A stretch of 64,000 nucleotides of DNA from Prochlorococcus sp. AG-424-P16 (GTDB taxonomy: Bacteria; Cyanobacteriota; Cyanobacteriia; PCC-6307; Cyanobiaceae). Position 1 is the first letter of the stretch, and each line of letters starts with the position of its first letter. Below the pieces are notes generated by a model. The model was not told the DNA's origin and did not search any database. It saw only the letters and a list, made by a program, of their open reading frames with translations. The DNA is taken from the NCBI GenBank assembly GCA_003213255.1, contig QCNI01000004.1:1-64000 (forward strand). The letters are read 5' to 3'. Of this stretch, positions 55,747-64,000 are shown in pieces. Position numbers and translations under genes: made by a program.

Positions 55747-56661
55747 ATGCATGAATTTCTTCCATACGCCTGGTTCGAAGGTAAATGTATTCCATTTAAA
55801 GAAGCAAAAATATCAATAGCTACTCATGCACTACATTACGGTACTGCTGCATTTGGAGGAATGCGCGCGATACCTAACCCAACAAACAAAGAAGAATTCC
55901 TTTTGTTTAGAACTGATAAACACATAAAAAGATTATCTCAAAGTGCAAAATTACTCTTAACTGAAATTTCCGAAGAATATATTTTTAAAGCCTTAGAAGA
56001 AGTTATAAAAAGAAACAAGCCAGAAAAACCTATTTATATAAGACCATTTGTATATACAAGCGATTTAGGTATAGCGCCAAGGTTACACAATATTGAAACA
56101 GATTTCTTTATTTATTGTATTGAACTAGGAGATTATCTATCCCCAGATGGTGTTTCGTGTAGAATGAGTAGTTGGACAAGACAAGAAGATAGATCTCTCC
56201 CCTTAAGAGGAAAAATAAGTGGAGCATATATTACTAGTTCATTAGCTAAAACAGAAGCTAGTTTATCGGGTTTTGATGAAGCCCTGCTATTAAATTCAAG
56301 TGGTAAGGTAAGCGAAGCTAGTGGTATGAATTTATTTATTGTAAGGAATGGAGACTTAATCACTCCTGGTGTTGATCAAGATATCCTTGAGGGGATTACT
56401 AGAGCTAGTGTAATTGAATTAGCAAAATCATTTGGAATAAATGTAATTGAGAGGCCTGTTGATAAAACAGAATTATTAATAGCAGATGAAGTTTTTCTAA
56501 CTGGTACAGCAGCAAAAATTACACCAGTTAAAAAAATTGAATCAACTGAATTAAATGTTGAAAGACCAATAATGAAAAAATTAAAAAGTAAGCTTATAGA
56601 AATAACAGAAGGTCGTTCTCAAGACTATGATAATTGGGTAACAAGAATTTCACTGAAATAA
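55747..56661 (+). CDS. ilvE: branched-chain amino acid aminotransferase
   Basis: HALHYGTAAFGGMRAIPN, KVSEASGMNLFIVRNG, FLTGTAAKITPV. Confidence 0.95.
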   Translation: MHEFLPYAWFEGKCIPFKEAKISIATHALHYGTAAFGGMRAIPNPTNKEEFLLFRTDKHIKRLSQSAKLLLTEISEEYIFKALEEVIKRNKPEKPIYIRPFVYTSDLGIAPRLHNIETDFFIYCIELGDYLSPDGVSCRMSSWTRQEDRSLPLRGKISGAYITSSLAKTEASLSGFDEALLLNSSGKVSEASGMNLFIVRNGDLITPGVDQDILEGITRASVIELAKSFGINVIERPVDKTELLIADEVFLTGTAAKITPVKKIESTELNVERPIMKKLKSKLIEITEGRSQDYDNWVTRISLK

Positions 56662-56679
56662 ATTAATTTTTACCTAAAA

Positions 56680-59600
56680 ATGGAATCTTTCAGAACCTAT
56701 CTAAATAGAGATGAAAAACCATTAATTATTTTTGACGGAGGTACTGGAACATCATTTCAGAACTTCAATCTTACTGCAGATGACTTTGGAGGAAAAGAAT
56801 TAGAGGGATGTAATGAAAACCTTGTTTTATCATCGCCAGAGGTAGTTGAGAAGGTTCATAATTCATTTTTAGAAGCAGGTTGTCATGTTATAGAAACTAA
56901 TACATTTGGAGCCTCATCAATAGTTCTTGATGAATATGATATTGCGGATAAGGCTTATGAGATAAATAAAAATGCGGCATTTATAGCAAAAAAAGCTGCT
57001 GCCAAATACTCATCAGTTGATAAACCAAGGTTTGTAGCAGGTTCAATTGGCCCAACAACTAAATTACCCACCTTAGGACATATAGATTTTGATGAATTAA
57101 AGCAATCATATAAAGAACAAATTTATGGTCTTATAGATGGAGGAATTGATCTTCTTTTGATTGAAACTTGTCAGGATGTTTTACAAATTAAATCTGCCTT
57201 ATTAGCATCAAAAGAAATTCTTGAAAATAAAAATATTGATATACCTTTAATGGTATCTATAACAATGGAAACAACAGGTACTATGCTTGTTGGATCTGAT
57301 ATTGCTTCTGCATTAACAATATTAGAGCCATTTAATATAGATATCCTTGGACTTAATTGTGCGACTGGCCCTGAGCAAATGAAGGAACATATTAAATATT
57401 TGTCTGAAAATTCTCCCTTCGCTATAAGCTGTATTCCCAATGCAGGTCTTCCTGAAAATATTGGTGGTGTAGCTCACTATAGATTAAAGCCAATAGAATT
57501 AAAGATGCAGTTAATGAATTTTATATATGACTTTAATGTTCAATTAATAGGTGGATGTTGTGGGACAACACCTGAACATATAAATTACCTTTCTTCAATA
57601 ATCGATGAAATTATTGATAATGAAAGAACTAATAATAATGGAAAAAAAAATTCAAGCGGTTTTATTCCATCTGCCTCATCAATATATAACTCTGTGCCAT
57701 ATAAACAAGACAATTCAATTTTGATAGTAGGAGAAAGATTAAATGCAAGTGGATCGAAAAAGGTAAGGGAGTTATTAAATAACGACGATTGGGATGGCTT
57801 AGTTGCAATTGCCAAGCAACAACAAAAAGAAAACGCTCATGTTCTTGATGTAAATGTCGATTATGTAGGCAGAGACGGAGTGAAAGATATGAAAGAAATA
57901 ACTTCAAGACTAGTTACAAATATAAATTTACCATTAATGATTGACTCTACAGATGCTGACAAAATGGAAAGTGGATTAAAGTCAGCTGGTGGTAAATGTA
58001 TTATAAATTCAACCAATTACGAAGATGGCAATGAAAGGTTTGATCAAGTTCTAAATTTAGCCTTAGGGTACGGTTCAGGTCTTGTTGTCGGAACAATTGA
58101 TGAAGATGGAATGGCAAGGAATTCAGAAAAAAAATATAAGATTGTCAAGCGAGCAATTAATAGAACAAGAGAATGTGGTTTGTCAGATTATGAGCTATTT
58201 TTTGATCCATTAGCTCTGCCAATATCTACAGGGATAGAAGAAGATAGATTAAACGCTAAAGAAACTATTAGTGCTATATTAAAAATTCGTGAAAATTTCC
58301 CAGATATTCATATCATACTTGGGATATCAAACATTAGTTTTGGTCTTTCACCATTATCAAGAATTAATCTAAATTCAATATTTTTAGATGAATGCATTAA
58401 AGCAGGATTAGATTCTGCTATCATCGCACCAAATAAAATTTTGCCATTATCAAAAATTTCTGAAGAAACTAAAAAGCTTTGCTTAGATTTGATTTATGAT
58501 AAAAGAAAATTTGAAGATGATATTTGTATTTATGATCCATTAGTAGAATTAACAAAGGCTTTTCAAGATTTATCTATCCAAGATTTCAAAAAAGCATCTT
58601 CAGAAAATAAAAACCTAACTCTTGAAGAAAGTCTGAAGAATCATATTATTGATGGAGAAAAAATAGGATTAGAGGATAAATTAAATAAAGCGTTAAAAAA
58701 ATATAAACCTCTTGAAATAATTAATACCTTTTTACTAGATGGGATGAAAGTTGTAGGAGATTTATTTGGCTCAGGCCAAATGCAATTACCATTTGTACTC
58801 CAATCCGCTGAAACAATGAAATTTGCGGTTTCAATTTTAGAACCATATATGGAAACTGTAGATGAAAATATATCAAATGGAAAACTCTTAATTGCTACTG
58901 TCAAAGGCGATGTACATGATATTGGAAAAAATTTGGTAGATATAATACTTACAAATAATGGTTATGACGTTATAAATCTTGGAATAAAGCAAGATGTTTC
59001 AGCAATTATAGATGCACAAAAGAAGCACAATGCAGATTGCATAGCTATGAGCGGATTACTTGTTAAATCAACTGCATTTATGAAAGATAATTTAGAGGCT
59101 TTTAACAATGAAGATATTAGTGTACCAGTAATATTAGGAGGCGCAGCCTTAACCCCAAAATTTGTAAATGAGGACTGCAGCAAAATATATAAAGGGAAAA
59201 TATTGTACGGAAAAGATGCGTTCACTGATCTTAAATTCATGAATGAATATATGGATAATAAAAAAAAGGGTAATTGGTCAAATACAGAGGGTTTCATAAA
59301 CAATGAGGGTATAAATATTAATTTAGCCTCACCAAAATCCAACTCTCAAGCTGTTAAAGATTCAATATCAATAAATACCGAGACTTCCAAATTAAATTTA
59401 AAAGAAAATTTTATAAGATCTAAATTTATAAATGAAGAAGAACCAATTAAAGCTCCTTTCTTGGGAACGAAAGTCTTGAAAGAAGTTGATATAGATTTAA
59501 ATAAATTAATTTTTTATTTAGATACAAAAGCTCTATTTAGCGGACAATGGCAAATAAAAAAAGGAAAAAACCAAAGCGTAGATGAATACAATAACTATTT

Positions 59601-60246
59601 GGATTCATATGCTAAACCATTGTTAGATAAATGGTTAGAGACAATTATAGAAAAAAAACTTATTTCACCCAAAGCAGTTTATGGATATTTCAAGTGCGGG
59701 AGAAAAGATAATAGTATTTTCTTATTTGATAAGAAATCATTAAATAAAATTTCCCAATTTAATTTTCCAAGACAAAAATCCGGGAATAATCTATGCATAG
59801 CTGATTTTTATTGTGATTTGAAAAATGATAAACCGATAGATATATTTCCTATGCAGGCAGTAACCATGGGCGATATTGCTAGTGAATATTCTCAAAAATT
59901 ATTTAAAGAAGATAAATATAGCGATTATTTGTTATTCCATGGACTTACAGTGCAATTAGCAGAAGCTCTAGCTGAGTATGTCCATGCATTAATTCGTATT
60001 GAATGTGGTTTTAGATCTGAAGAACCAGACAAAAATAGAGAAATACTAGCTCAAAAATATAGAGGAGCTAGATATTCTTTTGGTTATCCTGCATGTCCAA
60101 AAGTATCTGATTCAAACATACAATTATCATTGTTGGATGCAAAAAGAATAAACTTGACCATGGATGAATCTGAACAACTCCATCCAGAACAAAGTACTAC
60201 AGCTATCATTTCATTACACTCAAAAGCTAAATATTTCAGCGCTTAA
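56680..60246 (+). CDS. metH: cobalamin-dependent methionine synthase
   Basis: Hcy-binding GGTGTSFQ, GGCCGTTPEH, pterin domain, B12-binding GDVHDIGKNLVDIILTNNGYDVINLG, activation domain. Confidence 0.97.
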   Translation: MESFRTYLNRDEKPLIIFDGGTGTSFQNFNLTADDFGGKELEGCNENLVLSSPEVVEKVHNSFLEAGCHVIETNTFGASSIVLDEYDIADKAYEINKNAAFIAKKAAAKYSSVDKPRFVAGSIGPTTKLPTLGHIDFDELKQSYKEQIYGLIDGGIDLLLIETCQDVLQIKSALLASKEILENKNIDIPLMVSITMETTGTMLVGSDIASALTILEPFNIDILGLNCATGPEQMKEHIKYLSENSPFAISCIPNAGLPENIGGVAHYRLKPIELKMQLMNFIYDFNVQLIGGCCGTTPEHINYLSSIIDEIIDNERTNNNGKKNSSGFIPSASSIYNSVPYKQDNSILIVGERLNASGSKKVRELLNNDDWDGLVAIAKQQQKENAHVLDVNVDYVGRDGVKDMKEITSRLVTNINLPLMIDSTDADKMESGLKSAGGKCIINSTNYEDGNERFDQVLNLALGYGSGLVVGTIDEDGMARNSEKKYKIVKRAINRTRECGLSDYELFFDPLALPISTGIEEDRLNAKETISAILKIRENFPDIHIILGISNISFGLSPLSRINLNSIFLDECIKAGLDSAIIAPNKILPLSKISEETKKLCLDLIYDKRKFEDDICIYDPLVELTKAFQDLSIQDFKKASSENKNLTLEESLKNHIIDGEKIGLEDKLNKALKKYKPLEIINTFLLDGMKVVGDLFGSGQMQLPFVLQSAETMKFAVSILEPYMETVDENISNGKLLIATVKGDVHDIGKNLVDIILTNNGYDVINLGIKQDVSAIIDAQKKHNADCIAMSGLLVKSTAFMKDNLEAFNNEDISVPVILGGAALTPKFVNEDCSKIYKGKILYGKDAFTDLKFMNEYMDNKKKGNWSNTEGFINNEGININLASPKSNSQAVKDSISINTETSKLNLKENFIRSKFINEEEPIKAPFLGTKVLKEVDIDLNKLIFYLDTKALFSGQWQIKKGKNQSVDEYNNYLDSYAKPLLDKWLETIIEKKLISPKAVYGYFKCGRKDNSIFLFDKKSLNKISQFNFPRQKSGNNLCIADFYCDLKNDKPIDIFPMQAVTMGDIASEYSQKLFKEDKYSDYLLFHGLTVQLAEALAEYVHALIRIECGFRSEEPDKNREILAQKYRGARYSFGYPACPKVSDSNIQLSLLDAKRINLTMDESEQLHPEQSTTAIISLHSKAKYFSA

Positions 60247-60255
60247 GCTAAATTT

Positions 60256-60474
60256 TTAGTTTTTTTCTAAATATTCAATAATTTCTTCCTGCAGTTCTTC
60301 CATAATTACATTATCGCCCAGATCAAGCCCCTCACCCGCGGCATCCTGTGTTAACTCAAGATAATATGAAGCACCATCACTAGATAAAAATTCTAATGCG
60401 GAAGTTTCATCACTATCTTTAAAAGCTTCATATAGAGCTTTAAATGCAATGTTTTCAGTAAAGTCCCAATCCAT
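60256..60474 (-). CDS. small acidic hypothetical protein
   Basis: 72-aa strongly acidic ORF with a good start at the divergent region edge. Confidence 0.65.
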   Translation of the reverse strand: MDWDFTENIAFKALYEAFKDSDETSALEFLSSDGASYYLELTQDAAGEGLDLGDNVIMEELQEEIIEYLEKN

Positions 60475-60572
60475 AATGAAAAAAACCTTATTAGAATTAT
60501 TACCTCCTTACCCCCCATACTCGTCAACCTTTTTTAAAGAAATGTTGGTGTTTTATTATTATTAAAAAAACT

Positions 60573-60956
60573 ATGACCATAAATAATCAAAATCAGTTAA
60601 ATGTCCTTGGAGAAGAAATTGAGATTTGTAGTTGCGCCCCTATGACAGGGTGGTTCAGAGATGGATTATGCAACTATGACAATAATGATGGAGGAAATCA
60701 TTCCATATGTTGTGTAATGGATGATAATTTCCTGAAATATAGTAAATCACAAGGTAATGATTTAATAACTCCCATGCCTATTTATTCTTTCCCGGGACTA
60801 AAGGATGGTGATCATTGGTGTATTTGTCTTGATAGGTGGAAGCAAGCATTATTAGACGGTCTTGCACCAAAAGTCATATTAGAATCAACGAATATTGTAG
60901 TCTTGGAATCAGTACCTCTGGAAAAATTGAAAGAATATCAATTTAATAAAAAGTGA
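60573..60956 (+). CDS. DUF2237 family protein
   Basis: NVLGEEIEICSCAPMTGWFRDGLCNYDNNDGGNHSICCVMDDNFL...GDHWCICLDRWKQAL. Confidence 0.88.
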   Translation: MTINNQNQLNVLGEEIEICSCAPMTGWFRDGLCNYDNNDGGNHSICCVMDDNFLKYSKSQGNDLITPMPIYSFPGLKDGDHWCICLDRWKQALLDGLAPKVILESTNIVVLESVPLEKLKEYQFNKK

Positions 60957-61004
60957 TTACAAGTTTATTTTTTTTTTTAAAATGATAATGATAAATTTTT
61001 TTAA

Positions 61005-61835
61005 ATGAGTTTAGAAATATATTGGAAAAAAGCACTAAAACAAACTCGATTATCAATTGATGATGAATCATTATATCCTCTCAAAACTGATATTATTACA
61101 AGAGATTTATATGAAAAAGACGACTTCATAATTAGGAAACTCGATACTTCAAAATTTACTAAAAAAAAAATTTATGGTCCTAAGCAAAATCCATTTTGTC
61201 CTTGGGAAAAGATACTAGAAATTGATAAAATTGGTGATAATCATCAACTAATATTAAATAAGTACCCTGTACAAAAAGGTCATATTTTACTTATTACAAA
61301 TGAATGGAAACCTCAAAATGGATGGTTAGATATTAAAGATTGGAGAGCGATCCAACAAGTTAATAAAGATACTAGTGGATTATGGTTTTTCAATAGTTCT
61401 CCAATTGCGGGAGCAAGTCAACCTCACAGGCATTTTCAACTTCTTCGTAGATCTAAAGGTGAGATATCATGCCCTAGAGAAAAGTGGTTTTTAGAGATGA
61501 ACTCATATCAAGATCTAGATAGCAAGCTTAAAAAAAATATTATTGTATCCAAATTTAATTTTTTAGAAAATCCATCATATCTTTTTGATTTTTACTTAGA
61601 ATTATGCAACAAATTAGGACTTGGGGACCCTATTAGTAATAAGAAACCGATATATCCTTACAACATTTTAATAACTAATAAATGGATCGCTATTATAAAA
61701 AGAAAAAATGATCATATACATGGTTTCAGTATTAACGGTTTAGGATTTGCAGGATATCTATTAGTAACTGAAAATTCAAATATTAATTATTTAAAGAAAT
61801 TTGGCCCTGAAAAACTTTTAGAAAGTTTTGTTTGA
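61005..61835 (+). CDS. ATP adenylyltransferase / Ap4A phosphorylase-like (HIT superfamily)
   Basis: NKYPVQKGHILLITNEW and HIT-like ASQPHRHFQLL. Confidence 0.87.
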   Translation: MSLEIYWKKALKQTRLSIDDESLYPLKTDIITRDLYEKDDFIIRKLDTSKFTKKKIYGPKQNPFCPWEKILEIDKIGDNHQLILNKYPVQKGHILLITNEWKPQNGWLDIKDWRAIQQVNKDTSGLWFFNSSPIAGASQPHRHFQLLRRSKGEISCPREKWFLEMNSYQDLDSKLKKNIIVSKFNFLENPSYLFDFYLELCNKLGLGDPISNKKPIYPYNILITNKWIAIIKRKNDHIHGFSINGLGFAGYLLVTENSNINYLKKFGPEKLLESFV

Positions 61836-61838
61836 ATA

Positions 61839-62018
61839 CTAGTTAGTTACTTCAACTTCCTTATCCCTGCTTATTTGGCTTTCTAGAACTTCTATAGATG
61901 CTGTCACGGAGGCAATTCTACGCTCAAGTGAATCCTTAATATAATTGAGCATTTCTAATTTCTTATGTTGATAAAAACTCTTTTTTTCTTTAGATGACTT
62001 GAAATAACAATTAAACAT
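61839..62018 (-). CDS. 59-aa coiled-coil-like small protein (candidate)
   Basis: MFNCYFKSSKEKKSFYQHKKLEMLNYIKDSLERRIASVTASIEVLESQISRDKEVEVTN, stop at 61839; one residue under the ORF-track cutoff. Confidence 0.6.
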   Translation of the reverse strand: MFNCYFKSSKEKKSFYQHKKLEMLNYIKDSLERRIASVTASIEVLESQISRDKEVEVTN

Positions 62019-62160
62019 TTTTGATTTATTATAAAAACATACTTAATTGACTTGTGACATAAAAATAAATTGGTTTTAATTTAAAAACAATATTCCGTAT
62101 GGACTTTCAATATTTTTTGAATAAAATTAAATAAATTCCATACTATTAAAGAAAATATTA

Positions 62161-63171
62161 TTGAATATTCCTGAAAATTCAAATACGAAACGAATTTCAA
62201 TTGATTTACCTGAGGAACTAATTTCCAGGTTTGATCAATTACGAAAAGAGTGGGGATTTAGAGCAAGAGGACCTGTAATAGAAAAGATACTTAAAGAACT
62301 TCTTCAAGAAGATGATTTACTACCTAAGAACCAACAGCAAGAAATAGACTTTAACGAAAATAAAAATAATGAAAATTTAAATGTTGATGAAGATACTGCA
62401 TTGGTATTAATTAAATCAGACGTAAAAAAAGAAGTTAATGAGATATCTTTGAATAAAAGATTTACAAATAACAATCAATATAAAGAAAAAGCCAACTCAA
62501 ACATAAGCCTTCCCAATTTTGTTGAAAAAAAAGTAAAGAATCTAAGAAGAAGTATTAATAGTGAAAAATTAAAAGAGAATATTAATGATATTCAAATTAA
62601 TACAATTAAAGAAACTGAATTAATAAAATGTCGAATTGAGTTAATTAGTCATTGGAAAACCTTATATGGATCAGTTCCTAATGATCATGTATTAGAAGCT
62701 TCTATGGATTGGTTTGAAAGGGATATATGGCCAAATCTTGATTGGACTGAAAATCTAACCTTTACGTGGAGTGCAGCCAATAAATTAATGTCAGAATTAT
62801 GCCCATTTTGGATAAAGAAAAATCCATCCCTTGAAATTGTTTTATTAATGATTGGCGTTTTAGAAGACCCTTTTGCTACATCAGATCTGATAAATAGAAT
62901 ACCAACACTTATGAGAAGATTTGTAAGTAGATTTAAGCGAAATAATAGATCTAATTCATTTGAAACTTTGGACTCAACAATGACAGTACATGGAGCACTT
63001 AAATTATTGAATTTATCAACATCCGCAGGATCTGCTCATACCTTCCGTAAAATTAGGGAGGCCTATAAATCAATAGCCCTAGAGACGCATCCAGATGCAG
63101 GAGGATCAACAGATCAAATGAGAAAATTAAATGAAGCATATCAATTGCTAAAAAATCTATACAGAAATTAG
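62161..63171 (+). CDS. hypothetical protein with N-terminal ribbon-helix-helix-like segment and C-terminal J-like domain
   Basis: TTG start; KRISIDLPEELISRFDQLRKEWGFRARGPVIEKILKELLQ (RHH-like) and LKLLNLSTSAGSAHTFRKIREAYKSIALETHPDAGGSTDQMRKLNEAYQLLKN (J-domain-like with HPD). Confidence 0.8.
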   Translation: MNIPENSNTKRISIDLPEELISRFDQLRKEWGFRARGPVIEKILKELLQEDDLLPKNQQQEIDFNENKNNENLNVDEDTALVLIKSDVKKEVNEISLNKRFTNNNQYKEKANSNISLPNFVEKKVKNLRRSINSEKLKENINDIQINTIKETELIKCRIELISHWKTLYGSVPNDHVLEASMDWFERDIWPNLDWTENLTFTWSAANKLMSELCPFWIKKNPSLEIVLLMIGVLEDPFATSDLINRIPTLMRRFVSRFKRNNRSNSFETLDSTMTVHGALKLLNLSTSAGSAHTFRKIREAYKSIALETHPDAGGSTDQMRKLNEAYQLLKNLYRN

Positions 63172-63187
63172 TATACTAATTCTCAAA

Positions 63188-63240
63188 TAAGACTATTTAT
63201 AAGTCTATTTAATAGTCTCATATAAGATTAATGTTAATTT
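63188..63240. repeat. Noncoding repeat copy A
   Basis: aagactatttataagtctatttaatagtctcatataagattaatgttaattt. Confidence 0.7.
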
Positions 63241-63359
63241 AATATTTCTTATTTTCATCAATTATTTTTATTCATTCTTGAAGAAACATTAATGAAGCAT
63301 AAATGAAATTAAAATAAAATTTACTTTTTAGGAAAATTCATTGTATAGCACTTCTTATA

Positions 63360-63419
63360 TGAGACTTATTATAAGTCTATAATATAGTCTCAGGATAGAT
63401 TAATAAGATAAGTTAATTT
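63360..63419. repeat. Noncoding repeat copy B
   Basis: tgagacttattataagtctataatatagtctcaggatagattaataagataagttaattt; contains the 17-nt palindrome AGACTTAT-T-ATAAGTCT. Confidence 0.7.
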
Positions 63420-63567
63420 ATCAATTTATATGAATCATACAAAAACCGTCTATTGCCTAGGAAAAAATTAAAAATTGAATAATAAATCAATAAAACATGT
63501 CCTTCCATTGTCCAAGAAATTAACAAAGTCTAGAAAGTCTTGCTATTACTGGGTTTTATGTCTTCCC

Positions 63568-63588
63568 GTACTGCCTTAAAGACAGTAC
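63568..63588 (-). terminator. Candidate weak hairpin at the 3' end of the small secreted protein gene
   Basis: GTACTG-CCTTAAAGA-CAGTAC overlapping the stop codon; no clear T-tract. Confidence 0.3.
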
Positions 63589-63848
63589 TACTTAGATTGA
63601 AGCTTTTCAATGGCAGTTTGTTTATCAATACTAGGGACATCACTTAATCCGTTAGCATCAAACCAAGGAGCACTAGCCCAATCAAATCCCTCGCCAAAAG
63701 TATTATCTGGTGCAGTTATATACCAGTGACATGATGCATCTGGTATGTCAACAGCACATTTTGACCAATCATCTGACCACTGAGGGACTTGTACCCACAA
63801 CACTGAAGATAGAAGTAGAGATAGCAGATTAATCATGAACTTCATCAT
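63588..63848 (-). CDS. small secreted-type hypothetical protein
   Basis: 86 aa; hydrophobic signal-like N-terminus MMKFMINLLSLLLSSVLWVQ, two Cys (KCAVDIPDASCHWY), Trp-rich. Confidence 0.7.
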   Translation of the reverse strand: MMKFMINLLSLLLSSVLWVQVPQWSDDWSKCAVDIPDASCHWYITAPDNTFGEGFDWASAPWFDANGLSDVPSIDKQTAIEKLQSK

Positions 63849-63893
63849 ACAACATTAAATACTTTTGTAGGATTATTAATTATCTTATATAAG

Positions 63894-63951
63894 AATTATA
63901 AATAGACTAGTCTAAAGTCTCATATGAGATTAGTAATACAATTAATTTCTC
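63894..63951. repeat. Noncoding repeat copy C
   Basis: aattataaatagactagtctaaagtctcatatgagattagtaatacaattaattt; contains perfect palindromes TAGACTAGTCTA and TCTCATATGAGA. Confidence 0.65.
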
Positions 63952-64000
63952 AATTTAGTATTAAAACATTTTTCAACAATAGAAATGATATTTGAATGTA

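Noticed and set aside
57171-59342. Cluster of antisense ORFs (76-126 aa) within metH
   Set aside because: All lie opposite a well-supported CDS and show no family signature; typical shadow ORFs.
60984-61002. gataatgataaattttttt resembling a partial Fur box before the Ap4A phosphorylase-like gene
   Set aside because: Only the first 11 positions match convincingly; the rest is a T-run in AT-rich DNA.
1-64000. CRISPR arrays, prophage, transposases, defence islands
   Set aside because: No regularly spaced direct repeats, no cas, phage or transposase motifs, and nearly all ORFs are recognisable housekeeping genes.

Overview
This window looks like a low-GC chromosomal segment of a streamlined, high-light-type Prochlorococcus. 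The assignment rests on base composition, gene density and marker content: psb28, psaK, GUN4-like, hemJ, cobN, HisZ and a dnaK3/dnaJ-type pair. Almost all of it is densely packed core metabolism and housekeeping: ispE (5' truncated by the window), pdhB, secDF, psb28, mnmH, glnA, tadA, lspA, bioY, pyk, scpB, ilvA, dxs, psaK, rpmB, htpG, hisZ, tRNA-Ser(GGA), dnaK/dnaJ, ribBA, argC, purN, pgi, leuS, dapF, coaD, uvrC, hemJ, cobN, ilvE and metH. I saw no mobile element, prophage, CRISPR array or rRNA. The least explained part is the right end (about 61.8-64.0 kb). It carries a protein with an N-terminal ribbon-helix-helix-like segment and a C-terminal J-like domain, then a noncoding stretch with three related ~55 bp AGACT/AGTCT-rich palindromic repeats around a small secreted-type protein gene. 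Other observations: three short ORFs missed by the 60-aa ORF cutoff, a textbook terminator and a plausible NtcA-type promoter at glnA, a ~150-aa uncharacterised C-terminal extension on RibBA, and an almost complete lack of space between convergent genes. All homology calls are from reading motifs by eye; no database search was run.
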